Positions 11,521 through 24,093 of a DNA stretch of 64,000 nucleotides are shown piece by piece. Made by a program: the position numbers and the translations under genes. Origin of the DNA: Callorhinus ursinus (lineage: Eukaryota > Chordata > Mammalia > Carnivora > Otariidae); NCBI RefSeq assembly GCF_003265705.1, contig NW_020312936.1, forward strand, positions 1,079,569 to 1,143,568, read 5' to 3'. A model generated the notes under the pieces. The model was not told the DNA's origin. It worked only from the letters and a program-made list of their open reading frames with translations, and ran no database searches. The first letter of the stretch is position 1; each line of letters begins with the position of its first letter.

Positions 11521-12734
11521 GCTTATCTGTATGTATACCCACCAACCACAGTACATGTACAGAGGAGGTACTAAATCATCATTTTTGCTTTATTGCATAA
11601 GCCTTTCTACTTCCCCATGTACAAGGAAACATAACACAAAGCATCAACAGACCTGGTCAAAACCAGACTCAGCCACATCACCTTTTGTGGCCAAGAGCAT
11701 GATTCTTAACATTTCTGAGTCTCATATTGCTGATTTCTAAAACAGCACTCATAAAACCTACTTTGTGGGGTTGATGGGAGGATTTACTGATAAAATAACT
11801 GTAATGCAATCCAACAAATATTAGTTGCCCTTCCATGTTCCCAGGGGCAGTCACCCCTTGATGACTGAATGACTTTTTCCTCCTTCTAACTCCTCCTTGA
11901 GCAGACAAAAAAAAGAAAAAGAAAAAAAGTTCCTGGGATACCAATGATTTCATTTGACCCTGTTCCAACCACAGAATTCTCTCTCACGAAAACATCCTAG
12001 AAAGCTGCTATCAGACACAGACTTAAAAAAATAAGCAGATAAGACAGGTGAAAGGGAACAACAATCTTCTGAGCAAAGTCAGCTGGAAACATTAGATTTG
12101 GTCACAGAAAAGCATTTGACTTACAGTTGTTCTTAAGTGTATTGATCCCCCTGCACCCGGAGCCCCTCTACCAGACCTCCTGGGCAGCTACCCTCCACAG
12201 CCCTGTGGTAGCAGCCACTGCTGCTGTTTCATAACTGTCCACTTCTCACACTTCGCTGAAAGTATGAGCTTTGGGGCTGGAGAAGAAACACTGAAAAACT
12301 CCCCAACTCTTCCTACTTAATAACCTTGTAGTGCTTCTGAAGATTGAGCTCATGTGCCCAGGAATTAATGAAAGCAAGGTCAAAGCATCATAAATATTCC
12401 GGAGGGTCAAATAGGTTGGGAATACCTGGCATTGTGTCTAATTAAGCTTCAGAGTGAAGGGAACCTGCAACCATTGCACCCAGGCCCTCTTCCACAAATA
12501 TCCACTCAATTCATGAGTCTCCCCAAGGCCCTACTTTGCCTCTTTGTAGTTCCTGCACTTGTTTTCTATTTTCTGGCACCCATGTAACTTATTAAGTCAT
12601 TTCCCTTCTTGTCTTTGTCTTCATGTCCAGTTCATTCTTTTGACAGACATAATAGGAGGAAAAAGTGCTAGGAATCACCCAGACTGTGGTTGTAATTCTG
12701 TGCAGATCGCCTGGAAACTCTGAGGACAGTTCGT

Positions 12735-12850
12735 TGAATTGTTCATTCTCTGAGTCATTCAACTGGAGCTTGGTGCTGACTCTATTTCAGACACAGAGAC
12801 ATCAAAGTCTCTACCCTCAAAGAGCCACCAATCTGATGAGAAAATATTAA
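12735..12850 (-). repeat. L2 3' end remnant, antisense
   Basis: 'cattctctgagtcattcaac', then 'ctaccctcaaagagcc', resembles the antisense L2 tail ('ctgccctcaaggagctt'). Confidence 0.45.
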
Positions 12851-12904
12851 AAATTTCACTTGTGGAAAATAGCATAAGGACTACACAGTAAAAATTAAGT
12901 TTAT

Positions 12905-13065
12905 GGAGTTTTTCACGATGTGCCAGGCATCCATTCTTTTACAATGATCCCCTGAAGCAGATTATTATTCAACTTACAGGTAAGGCACCCAAGGTTCAGA
13001 GATGTTAAGTAACATCTGCAATTAGTGCTGCAATTAGGAATGTGGACTCCAAGTCACATAACTCT
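12905..13065 (-). repeat. MIR remnant, antisense
   Basis: 'gatgtgccaggcatccattc', then 'aaggttcagagatgttaagt', is the reverse complement of MIR. Confidence 0.6.
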
Positions 13066-13069
13066 GAGT

Positions 13070-13425
13070 GAATTCAAATCCAGTTCTATCTTTTATATGC
13101 TTAAGACATTGACAAGTTAATTCTCATATTTTTCCAGAGAGGAGTTAATTTTTGTTCAGTTATGACAATAATCACAAAATGTGAAGTCAATCTCTAATCT
13201 CTCAATTTTCCCCTGGATGTGTTTTCCCTTCTTAGTTAGAACATCACTCGCATCCCTCTCTCTTCTAAGAGTTGATCTATGTATGGTCCTCAGGCCAAGA
13301 ATATCTATTAGTGGATTGAAGTGTTTGCAATGCCAAGCAAGAGTCATCCTGCACAGACTTTCAGGCTCCACTCCTGCTCTTGCCTCTTGAAGAGAGACAG
13401 CAGGGCATCTTTAATTCAATAAAAA
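13070..13425. other. Single-copy DNA, nothing recognised
   Basis: Overlapping open frames on both strands at 13156-13390 have no recognisable domain and look like chance. Confidence 0.35.
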
Positions 13426-13427
13426 TA

Positions 13428-13430
<3 letters not shown>

Positions 13431-13472
<42 letters not shown>
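13431..13472. repeat. (GT)21 microsatellite
   Basis: An uninterrupted 42-bp GT dinucleotide run, likely length-polymorphic. It abuts the 5' edge of the second MaLR-like LTR. Confidence 0.97.
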
Positions 13473-13473
<1 letters not shown>

Positions 13474-13474
13474 G

Positions 13475-13905
13475 ATATTATGGGTGGAACTGTGCCCCCC
13501 CCCAACATATACTGAAGTCTTTACTACTGGTACCTGAGAGAGTGATTCTCATTTGGAAATAGGGTCTTCGGAGATATATTAAAGATCAGATGAAGCCATG
13601 AGGTTAGGCCCTACTCCAATATGACTGGTATTCTTAGAAGAAGAAAAAGGTTGTGTGAAAACAGAGACACACAGGGAAAGCATGTGGTAACACAGAGACT
13701 GCAGTGACACAGCTTTCAGCCAAGGAATGTTAAAGACCAATGGCCACCACCTGACACTGGCAAGAGGCAAGCAAGGATGTGACTCATAGTCTCAGAGGGG
13801 TCTTAATCCTACTGACACTTTGACTTCACACATGCCACCTCAGGAACTGTGGGAGAATGAATTGCACCCAGTGGTACTTGATTATAGCACACCCAGAACA
13901 CTAAT
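13475..13905 (+). repeat. Solo LTR, MaLR/MLT1-like, more diverged copy
   Basis: Same motif order as the copy at 10570-11027: 'ttctcatttggaaatagggt', 'ccaatatgactggtattctt', 'cagccaaggaatg', then 'aactgtgggagaatgaattg', ending in 'aacactaatacc'. It holds no retroviral genes. Confidence 0.65.
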
Positions 13906-13909
13906 ACCA

Positions 13910-14445
13910 GAGGTCTCAAAAATTTCTTAAGAAAATAATCACTTTGACATAGATCCCAGTACAGTGACCACTTCGGGAAATTGCCATATTTGTTCCATGT
14001 CTCCTTGAGTCTTTTTCTGCTGCACATAATTTTCCAAGGAGTGCTGTCACTGTAGAACCATAAAATGTTTGGGCTAGAAGGAATACGGTCATTATCATGA
14101 CTAATTTGTTTGAGCTATGAAGGAATTTTGGTCCCTAGGAAAGAAGTGACTGGTCGAATACTGGGATGGGAAAAGAGCCCAATTCCTCCTTCTCCCACAC
14201 CTGAGCTCTTTCCTTCATCAGATTCCTTAGTCCTTATAACCCCTTCAGTCCTTAAAATAGAAATCTGTGGGTAAAATCCAAATATAGCATTAAACCGTCT
14301 CACTCACATATATAAAATGATTTCTAGGTATGTTAATTATGGTTCCAGGAAGGATAAATTTGGTAATTTGGGGCTTTGAATTAGAATACTTCTGTACAGG
14401 AGAGATTTTCAAATTTTCAGACATGGTGAAACATTTAAACAAAAA
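13910..14445. other. Single-copy DNA, nothing recognised
   Basis: No gene or clear repeat signal was seen. Confidence 0.35.
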
Positions 14446-14449
14446 CAAT

Positions 14450-14575
14450 AAGGGGTGCACTTGTGATGAGCATCAGGTGATGTAGGGAACTGTTGCATTA
14501 CTAAATTATACACTGGAAACTAATGTAACATTGTATGCTAACTAACTGGCATTAAAATAAAAGCTTTAAAAAGAC
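14450..14575 (+). mobile_element. L1 3' end fragment, sense (older carnivore L1)
   Basis: 'gcacttgtgatgagcatcag', then 'ctaaattatacactggaaac', 'atgctaactaactggcatt' and an A-rich end. The layout matches the 3' UTR end of L1-B at about 55955-56075. No clean TSD was found. Confidence 0.75.
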
Positions 14576-14949
14576 AAAAAGAAACTTTAATGAAAATAAA
14601 ATACAGAGAAGAAACTTTAGTCACTAAAGCTATTAATAAATGCATAAAGCTGTAATTTCAGTTATAATTACTATTCTTAATGTTTGTGTTAATAACTTCC
14701 ATAAACAATCTGCTGAAATATATTTGAAGTAGTAACTGACAGGTACCATTCAAAAGGTAAGAAATGAGTGCTTTAGAAATGTATGGAAAACCTTCTAAGA
14801 GGATAAATAAATGTAAGTCAAATAATATGATACTCATTTTTCTGTTATCAAATCATTGCTTAAAACAGTAATACAAAACTCTAGCAAGTCTATGGCAAAA
14901 GAAATACATTTACTCATTATGATCAAGATTGTTCATTAGGAAAGAAGGT

Positions 14950-15290
14950 GTCAATACGAATTAAGAGCATTCATATATTTTGACCCTGTAATTCTAGCTC
15001 TAGAAATTTATGTCGAGGGAAAAACCTCAATATTGTAATTCCTTGACCCCAAAAACATTTACTCGACATTTTAAAAATGCAATTAAGTATAAATAAATTT
15101 CCAACAAGAGGGGAATCTTTAACCATACTATATGATGTGATACTAAATGGCCAATAAAACTTACTCACAAAATATTTTTAATAGCATAGAATGCTTAAGT
15201 TGTGGCACTAAGTGAAATAAGGAAAGGTAAAAATATAATAATAGCCAAACTATGCATATTTCAACCCGTTTCAAAAACATACAAAAATTA
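14950..15290 (+). mobile_element. Ancient L1M fragment, sense
   Basis: Sequence such as 'accctgtaattctagctcta', then 'aatggccaataaaac', then 'gcactaagtgaaataagg', follows the ORF2 3' end of mammalian L1M elements. It is decayed and has no ORF. Confidence 0.55.
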
Positions 15291-15299
15291 AACTTCCCC

Positions 15300-16265
15300 A
15301 ACTTATACTGCTATAAACTTGGTGCCATCCTCTTCTCAGACTACCAACCCTTATACTTGTGCACAGAACATTTTCAGTAATATTTCTAGTTATATGTATA
15401 CACACTTATATAAAAATTACAAAAATAAATATCGTAATCCAGTAACTTTTTCTGTCTTCATTCTCAAAGGAAAACAGGAGTGACCGAGCTGTGACAAAAT
15501 AGAGAACGATCAGCGCATACAAGAGGAGATATCTAGGGTAGCCTGAAGGGTTAAGAGGGTGTCTCTCTTTGGAGAATAAACCCTTCTGTCTCTTTCAATG
15601 CTCACCTCCTCTTGATTTTGATAAACTGTTCCTCTCTCTGTTCAACCAAAAGTTTTCAGCAAGACTGCCCACATTTTTTTAATAAGATCTTGCCGTCCCC
15701 ACCTCTACAAATAATTAATCCAGAACTTAATAGACTACTGATCCAAATGGGTCAACTCAAGTACTTTCCGGGGTTTTAAAAATAGAACTGTAAAAGAGAG
15801 TCACCATTTCTAGTGACAGAAGCGTAAGACCGTGATGTTCCGCATGTGTTGGCAGCTCTGCTTCTCAACACACCACAGGGGAGAAGCCAGTGTTCAGTGA
15901 GAGAGGGGGATGCCAGAAGATAGTAGGGGGCAGAGACTCCTGCCAGAAAGAGATCTGGCAGGATTCTCTTCTCTGGATAAAGCAGTACTTTTGCCCTTTG
16001 CATGGTTTGCTTCTTGAACCTTCAATTGAGTCAGAAGCTCTAGTATCTTTCTGATGAGAACCTCTACTTCCTTACACTGACTTATTCCAGTTTCTCTAAT
16101 CTAAGGAAAGAGGTAGGTACCAAGAAAAATAAAATTGGCAAAAGATACCATTGTGCCCTGGAAAGGGCCAGAATATTTATACTGGCTCTAAAGCAAGAGA
16201 TGATGTAAAGGGACAAAATGAGAGAGATGGCCCAGCACCAGATGTTAACGGACTCTGGCTACCAC
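15300..16265. other. Single-copy DNA, nothing recognised
   Basis: No repeat or coding exon is recognised. A 75-codon minus-strand frame at 15776-16003 has no identifiable domain. Confidence 0.35.
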
Positions 16266-16285
16266 TTTTAAAAATGCCAAATGCA

Positions 16286-16440
16286 CTCCTTAATACCTAT
16301 CACCTGGCTAACCACGTTCTGCATGGAGCACTGGGTGTTATACGAAAACAATGGATCATGGATCTCCACATCAAAAACTAATGATGTATTGTATGGTGAC
16401 TAACATAACATAATAAAATAAAATAAAAATAATAAAAAAA
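16286..16440 (+). mobile_element. Young L1 3' end insertion with perfect 17-bp TSD
   Basis: Only the last ~120 bp of the L1 3' UTR plus an AATAAAATAAAA tail were inserted ('gttctgcatggagcactggg', 'gactaacataacataataaa'). The TSD TAAAAATGCCAAATGCA flanks it exactly at 16269-16285 and 16441-16457. Confidence 0.93.
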
Positions 16441-16457
16441 TAAAAATGCCAAATGCA

Positions 16458-17655
16458 GCCTGCAATCATACAGAAATTCGGATAGGCTTTCAAGGCAGGC
16501 GAGGGCCAGCAAAATCCAATTTGTGTTTTTAGAAGCACTACTCCAGAGGAGATGTGGAGACAGTTTGGAAGCTATCTTCATAGTTATTGAAAAAGACAAG
16601 GAAGACGGGAAGTAGTGAAGTACTATAAGGAATGCGGAAGAGGCCACTGCAGTAGTAAGTAATGTTGGCAGCCATGCAGACCATGGTATACACATTTTTC
16701 TGAGTCGGATCCATTTATTCCCAATGTCATATCTTAAGGGAACAATCCAGAGAAATGTAATTCCCCTTAAGTTGGATTTTTATTGCCAGGCTTTAACAAC
16801 TCTGCATTTTCAGGTTAGTAGGCACAGAACACACATGTCTCTTCCCTTGCAGACTCACAGAAGTCTGCACAGAGCATGCCGGGATTGACAGATCTGAAAT
16901 AAATAATCATTTTTATCCTTGGACTGATAATCAAGGAGCAATGTTACCTCATACACAAAGGAAAATTATGAAAACTACAAAGAGAAATTAAAGATGGCTC
17001 TAAAGCAGATTAAAAATTAATGACAAGCGAAATCAAATTCCTTTTGTGGCCCATCTTCCTCCACCAGCAGCTAGCTCTAAATAACACTGCTGAAGGAATC
17101 ACATTAGCTTCTAATTTAAAGGGACTTCTAGCAAAATAATCACTAAACCTCCAATGACACCTGTCTCCAACAACCTCCTAATTTTTCCAAGTGAGTAGGA
17201 GGGGTCACATCAGCCAATGTGCCCTGGCTTTTGCCTGGCAATTCAGAGAATTGCATGACCTTTGCTCTTGGAGAGGAAATTGCAGTTTTTAAAAAGCACA
17301 TCTACAGAAAGCTTGCTATTCAGAGTGCAGTCATACCTGCCAGGTCACGGCTGTCATCCATCTCCAATAGCATTGATTTCTTGGAAGAAATGACAATAAC
17401 CAAGCAAAATGGTTGAGAAGATATTTTGCCATAACATAATGTACCTCTGCAAACACAACCTCTATTACTTGTTATTAGTAACTTACTTCCTGTCACTCTA
17501 CCTGGATATAGTCAAGACCATAAATGCTACAGAGTGATAGATATTTATTTGGTTTTCGTCTTGCTCAGATCTCTTTCAAAGAAACAAAACAGGATTTGTA
17601 TCTTAAGTTGCCATTAACCACAAACAACAACAAAACCTCCCTGATTTGCAGTTTC
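16458..17655. other. Single-copy DNA with a possible conserved non-coding block
   Basis: No repeats or exons are recognised. The block at 16860-17130 is AT-rich, with several TAAT cores and CTAAATAA-type motifs, and is treated as a finding. Confidence 0.35.
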
Positions 17656-17659
17656 TCTT

Positions 17660-17870
17660 CATTAAGTACTGATGTCTCAGGCAAAGGGCAACTGGATGAG
17701 CAATCTGCAGACATATATTTGAATGGCGATTGTGAGCAGTGGGATTAAGGATGCCTTTTTGTATGCCTCAGTTTTCCGATCTGTAATAGTAGCATAATAA
17801 TTGCACCCAGATGTAATATTGTTGTGAGGATGTAATATGAGGTGGTAAACATAAACTATAAGCATTTTTC
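17660..17870 (+). repeat. MIR remnant, sense
   Basis: 'tgtatgcctcagttttccga', then 'tctgtaatagtagcataat', then 'gttgtgaggatgtaatatga', is the MIR 3' half in order. Confidence 0.6.
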
Positions 17871-17882
17871 TTGCATCCCAGG

Positions 17883-17911
17883 ATGGAAAGTATGGTAGTC
17901 ATACTTTCCAT
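17883..17911. repeat. Perfect 12-bp inverted repeat with 5-nt loop
   Basis: ATGGAAAGTATG (17883-17894) and its exact reverse complement CATACTTTCCAT (17900-17911) are separated by GTAGT. Nothing nearby suggests a terminator or an RNA gene. It may be a chance or replication-slippage palindrome. Confidence 0.95.
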
Positions 17912-17919
17912 TAACTACA

Positions 17920-20900
17920 TAATTGGCACACAGTGGATTCTCATTACATCTGTGACAAGAGGCCAGAGTGGGGAGTTTGGATACCATGTAGTAGGCAATG
18001 AAAAGCTATCTTATCTCCTAAACATAGATATTTATGCCCAAATGCCCATGACTGGATCTAACTATAGCAGCAAAATCTGTCAGCTAGAGGCATAAAGGCC
18101 AAAGAGCTGTTGAAATAATCTAAATGAACAGAGTCAAGGACTTAGTTAAAGCAAAACAATTAGATATCAAAAGAGGAATAGATTTAAGAGATTATTTGAT
18201 AGTATTTGATAGACTGTTTCATAGAATTGATGGAGCCTGAAAATTAGCTTCAATGTATCATTGTGTCCTCGGTATTTCCCCTGATCCCCAGGACACGGCA
18301 CTGGGAGCTGAAATGCAAGCTCCACGGTGAAAGTAATCGACAGACATGTGGTTCCTTTCCAGTACCTGTGGATTTCAGCAAGATGACATTGTTATCCGCA
18401 TTTGCTACTTTTCTTGGAGGCACTTTATAAAACCAGGAAGATCTGCCTTCAGATCAGGTGATCACTTATTTTCCAAGTTTTAATCATATTATTAATTTTT
18501 TTAGACTGTAAATTTGATGTCAATCGCAATAGATCTCAGCAAAGGAAGGAGGGGAAGAGCAGTCATACCATATGAGAAGAAATTCAGGGAGGCTTTTCTA
18601 GAGATAAATATTTGTATTGTAATTATAGATCTGTCATCAACACCACTATAATTTCCTGTCAATCACCACACTGATGATAGGATCTTATCTTCCAAGGTAT
18701 AACTCTCGTTTACTGCAATTATCACCAGGATGAATCTTCGAAGATGTGCAAAACCCCCACTTAGAATTATTTTCAAGTAGGCTTGAAAATTGATATTCCT
18801 ATGCCAATGCCCATCGGTGGGGATCATCCAAAGGTCTTTAAACCTATTTCTCTGTGGGTGATGGTTAACTGTAAATCGCCAGAAACAGATGTTGGTGTTT
18901 CCACCATGTTCTGCTTTTTTCTGACATAACTCGCCTATATGATCAATTTGGGATAGAGGTGAAGAATTTCAATTAAATGGTCCTATACAAGCAAAACTTT
19001 GAAAGGTTCATTTAAATGAATTTTTAACATAAACATGCTGGAATCCGGATTTAAACCCCTGTTCTTTCAATTTACTCAAACTAATCTCTCTGTAAACTCT
19101 CCCTTCTTTTTTATCCCAATGCTGCTACTCATATCTATCACCTGGACCACTTAGCAGCTTCCTAAATTATTCTTTTTTTGCCTCTAATATGCACCAATCC
19201 ATTTACTACTTTTTTTTCTGCCAGAATTCAAAAAAATTGTCATGTCATTCATTTGTATAGGAGGATCATATAACACCTTACTGACTTTATGACTTTAACT
19301 TTCCATCTTTTTAATGGGAAAAAAAAAGATTAAGATACAGTGTCTGTCTTCAAGTTAGTAAAACCTAGTGGTAAGACTCCACATGTTGATGCATTTTCTG
19401 TTGTTGTTGTTCACTTGTCTAAGGGTTATTATAGTTACCTGTCTATATTCCTTTCAAACTCCTGAGAGAATGCCAGTTTCTATCTCTATAAGTCAAAAAG
19501 TGTGGTGACACAGGAAGAGTTTTCTGAGCTAGACCTTGAATAAATAGGAGTTTAAACTTATGTTAATCAGGGAAACAAGAGCACAAACAAAGCACAAAGG
19601 TTACGAACTGTTTAAGAAAGAGTAAATATTTTAACTAAACATTGGAGGGTGTCCTTTAGAGCCTGATATAGCAGGAAATTAGGCAGGAACCATTTATCAG
19701 GGTCCCATGAGAGGAAAAGATTTTGCAAGGCAACCCAAAGGGTGTGTAACCCTAATGGGTACAATTCAAAGAGCACTAAAAGGGCTGACGGCCTTCGATG
19801 CATTATATAAAACTCACTCTGACTACAGCATGGAGAATTCATTGAGAAGAGAGAGAAATGAGAATGACTCAAGAGGCAATGAAAGTAGATATTCTTATCT
19901 ATTTACGTTGTCCAGTATCCAAAATTCCCTCCCACTCTCATTTTAGAGAAATTCCCTTTCTGTAAATAGTCCAAAGATGGAGTACATCCCTTCCTGATCC
20001 AGAATCTTCCTCCTTTTTATCCCACTGCAAGTCAGAGCTCAAGTTTAACATAAGCTTAGCCACTGAGATGCTTCCACCTGCACTCTGAATCTGAAATGAG
20101 CAAGGCACATACTGTTAAAGGAGCAATTAAGATCCTTTCTCAACTAATGGGGAATCATGGAAGCAGTGTGGTGGGAATATACCATTGGTGGTGGTACCTG
20201 CAGCTCGAGAGTACTTTTGGAAGATCATTGTTCTGCCCTCTAACTTACCCAGGCTTTCAGCATCTTAACAGTTTCAGGCAACAGACACCATTTGTCTAAA
20301 TTCTTTTTTTTTTTTTCTTAATGTGGACAATATTGCTTTCTGTTGCTTGTACCCATGAGCCAGGAGTAAAGGAAAGTCCCCTGCAATGCAGCAGCAATAT
20401 AAAACAAGGGGCATATTTGTAGCACAGGTTCAAAGTAAAATAGACCAGATGACATGGCTACCTGTGTACATTATAAGCATGACATGCAATACTATATCAT
20501 TCTGAAAACTACACATAGCTTTCTTAATCCTTGTTCTTTCTCAGTCTTATACACTGAATAGGGCCATGTTTAAAGGCTTCCATTGTATCCAATGGATGTT
20601 GCTTCTTCATGGTGCTCCATGTGCTTTTCCTCAACACAGGTTCTAGTAACCTACATCTGATTCCTGGTGGTAAGAGTGGTAGGTGGCTCTCCATGAAATG
20701 CTAAGAACTATGTGAATGTATGTGAATATAAAATTGGTTAGCTAGGAGATTTCACTGGAAAACAGGAGGGCAAACATGTGGCAAAGAAATCTTGGAGACT
20801 GGTTGACTGCACTGCAATGTTCATGCTGTGGAATAGTGAAGGAAGGATAAATAAGTGAACAGATAGAAAAACCAACCACACTGGGTTGTGACTACTCAGA

Positions 20901-21320
20901 ACTTTAATGGTCCCAGACCATTGGAGAGCCATTCCAGAACTTTGCCTGGCCTGTGCAGTTGAGCACTTTGCTTCTCCCCTCACCACACTCCCCCACCCCA
21001 ACCACTGCAAACTGATTCAATAGTCCTCACAGGTTTGATGGGCAGATTCTCAACCACCTTACCTACTCTCCAGGCAATGGTGATTTGGGGAGGAGACAAA
21101 GGAACCTTTTAGAATAAGAGCTAAAGATTTATTTCCAAAGGCTCTGCAGAAACCTAAAAAAGGTTCAGACCTTTGCAACTGTGCACAAAGCAGACAGAGC
21201 ATGAGTGAGTACTAGTCTAGTCTAGCCTGTTCGTGGCCCTACTAAGTAGCACACTGGCACAAGCTAGAACTATAGGGAATATGTTATAAATTTTGCTGAC
21301 CTCCTCTCTCATCTTCAACA
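17920..21320. other. Single-copy DNA, no repeat or exon recognised
   Basis: This is the longest stretch in the window without a recognisable transposon. It contains T runs at about 20304-20317 and short chance open frames only. The subregion 18440-18740 looks like a candidate conserved non-coding block. Confidence 0.35.
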
Positions 21321-21324
21321 TCGT

Positions 21325-21490
21325 CCTTTGCATTTAGTTAATACTAAGTTCCAAGAACTATGCTAAGCCCTTTTATATGCATTATCTTGTAGAATCCTCA
21401 AAATATTCCTAGGAGTTGAAATTATTATTGTCTCCATTTCATGCATAAGTAAGCTGAAGCCAAGTTTGACTCCACAGCCCATCTTTTTTT
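21325..21490 (-). repeat. MIR remnant, antisense
   Basis: 'tatgctaagcccttttatat', then 'tagaatcctcaaaatattcc', then 'ttattgtctccatttcatgc', is the MIR reverse complement in order. Confidence 0.65.
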
Positions 21491-21499
21491 CTTTTTCTA

Positions 21500-22685
21500 A
21501 TTTTATGACAGGGTCATCTAAGGTAACAGATTATTAAATTGTCCTAGGAAGAGTCAACTCTTTACTTCTGAGAGTATTTATGACACAGAACGAAAAACCA
21601 AGTTTCTCTTTCACTCTCATGATTTTTTCAATCATACACTTTCAGAGAAATGAGAAGATGGAAAGCTATCATTGTCTGAAAAAGAATATTCTACTTTAGA
21701 CTCTAGAGTCTTTCCTCCAGTCAATATTCCCAGGCAAAATCACTAGCAAACAACGTATCATTTGAGAGACTTGTGATACCTTTAACAGAGTTTACTACAA
21801 TGAATACAATCTTCCTTCAAAATAAAAACTTAATTTGAAATGGACTTCAAAACTGCATTTAGTCTTGCAGACCTAGTGTCTCTGGTTTAACATATGTTAT
21901 CTTATTCCCAGGAAAAGGTTCACATCTTCTACACTCTATCTGTGAGGACAAGAAGGTAAGGAACCTAAAGGAGGAAGTCTAATATTAGAGACGGATGCAG
22001 AATGGAGTTCCAATCCTGTTAGTCTAATATTATTAAAATCACTATTCTTAAACAGAATAAATGTATTAGCCTACATGCTCATGCAGACATAACAAATAGC
22101 TCCAAAACGCTTTGTAAAGCACATCTACGGAAGTAATGTACTCTGTAATGGTGATGGAGCTCATCGCCATCAGTCATGTGGCATGTTCATGAAGGACATC
22201 CAAATTTTAATTAGCTTATGCTAAACAGCTTTAGTATCAATTTAGGTGAAATGCGACACTTGGTAAAATTGTTTGGATAGCCGCTAGGAATAATAACTCA
22301 TAGAGCAGAATCACCAAGAGAATACTGTTTCATCAAAGGACACTGATTCTGATAGAAATCAGGAAAACATCTGGAAACAGGACAGGGGAAAGAATAAAAA
22401 GAGAAATCATTTGCAAATACAGAGGTAACAATTTGCTGTCCCTTCAGTGTGAGCAAATTAAAGGCATCAATCTCCCATGTGAAAGAAAATAATTACCACT
22501 CTAAATAATCTCACACATACCAGACACACATATATTCATCATATTTGCAATAAATGTGATCGTATAAAGACATACTATACTGTGAGTTCTGCAAGAATAG
22601 CTAATGTATTATATTCATATTTCTATTAATCATGATGCTTTGGACAATAATATGCTCCCCACTGAGGATTTCACATGTGCAAAAA
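21500..22685. other. Single-copy DNA with a possible conserved non-coding block
   Basis: No transposon is recognised. The segment 22080-22330 has a mixed composition with CpGs and homeodomain-type cores, and is reported as a finding. Confidence 0.35.
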
Positions 22686-22689
22686 GCCT

Positions 22690-22860
22690 AGGCTTTGCAC
22701 CCAGAGAGGGCAAAATTCAAATTGTGGTTGTACCGCTAGTTACCAGGAATATATGGTTTGGGACAAGTTACTTCACTCTTCTGGTCTTAATTCATAAAAG
22801 TCTCACCGTTGTTGGTAATAATCAAGAAGAAGAAAGCAAATGGCATTGTCTCTGCTTTAA
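22690..22860 (+). repeat. MIR remnant, sense
   Basis: 'caaattgtggttgtaccgct', then 'gggacaagttacttcactct', matches the MIR core and 3' region. A 91-codon open frame across it is not supported as a gene. Confidence 0.55.
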
Positions 22861-23574
22861 TAAGTTCTGTATAAATTAAAACAGTACATGGAAAATAATT
22901 ATGCTTAAAGATGAAAAGTGTACACACGTGTGAATGTGCACCATGTTCTGCATCAGTGTGCCCAGTCTGTTTTTATTACGTACAGACTGTGAGAATAGTG
23001 CAACCCCAATTATTTCTCTACAGGATGATTTTCTCCATCTGGAAAATGAGATAATAATACTATTGATCTAATTTTGTATGTGTATGTGGAGTGATTGAGG
23101 TATATGCCATTTTTATTCTAAATATCTCTATTTTTGGGTAATTCTATAGTAACCCGAAGTTCAAGGAATATTTTAAACTTGCCTGTAGGTGAGTTCTTGG
23201 GTGAGGAATCCACTTCTTGAATGCAGCAGATGTTTAATAAATAGATCAGATGCTAGGGGGGAAAATGATAAAAAGATGAAAAGATTTTGTGGCTGTCTTG
23301 AAAAGCTCAGAGTTACTAGAAGATCTAGCATACCAGAGTACAACAATTACCAAAATATTCATGATCAACGTGCTATGGAGGCACACAACAAAGGCCTTTG
23401 ACGTGGGTTCAACTAAAGATTAGGTATTTTCAAGGCAGGGAGTAACATTCAGAAACTGTTCTCCAGCAGAGAACATTCCGGTATTCTCATGAGATTACAA
23501 AATTGGGTTTGACTAGATAGGTGGATGTGCGCAGTACTAAGGCTGAAAATTAGGTAGAGCAGGTTTGAAAGGGT

Positions 23575-24035
23575 AATTTTTTATTGTGGTAAAAACACTT
23601 AACATTTGACCTAGCTTCTTACAATTTTAGGTGTGCAGTACACTATTGTTAACTACAGACATAATATGGTAGAGCAGATCTCTAGGATTTACTCATCTTG
23701 TAGAACTGAAAATTTATACCCATGGCCCAATGTCTTTCCATTTGTCATTCATCCCCAACCCCTGGCAACCACCATTCTACTCTTTGCTTCTGTTCATCTG
23801 AATACTTCAGGTATCTCATGTAAGTGGAATCATGTAGTATTTGTCCTTCTGGGACTGGCTTATTCCACTTAGCATAGAGTCTTCAAGGTTCACCCAAGCA
23901 ATTGCATATGACAGGATTTCCTTCTTTTCAAGGCTGAATAATATTCAATTGTATGAACATACTACATTTTCTTTCTTCATTCATTGGTTGAAGGACATTC
24001 AGGTTGTTTCCATATCTCGACTATAGTGAATAGAA
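23575..24035 (-). mobile_element. Ancient L1M fragment, antisense
   Basis: 'aacccctggcaaccaccatt', 'catgtaagtggaatcatgta' and 'tccacttagcatagagtctt' give the antisense 3' region of an L1M element. It is diverged but collinear. Confidence 0.7.
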
Positions 24036-24093
24036 TGTAAAATGTTTTACATGGTATGGGGGGTGCTCAAAATATTAAAAATGAAAGGCATTG

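Noticed and set aside
13431..13472. Regular short repeats as a possible CRISPR array
   Set aside because: Pure GT dinucleotide without spacers, in mammalian DNA. The same applies to the TG, AC and TA runs elsewhere.
10570..13905. Two similar LTR-like units as the ends of one provirus
   Set aside because: The sequence between them contains L2, MIR and single-copy DNA and no retroviral genes, and the two differ strongly. They are better read as independent solo LTRs.
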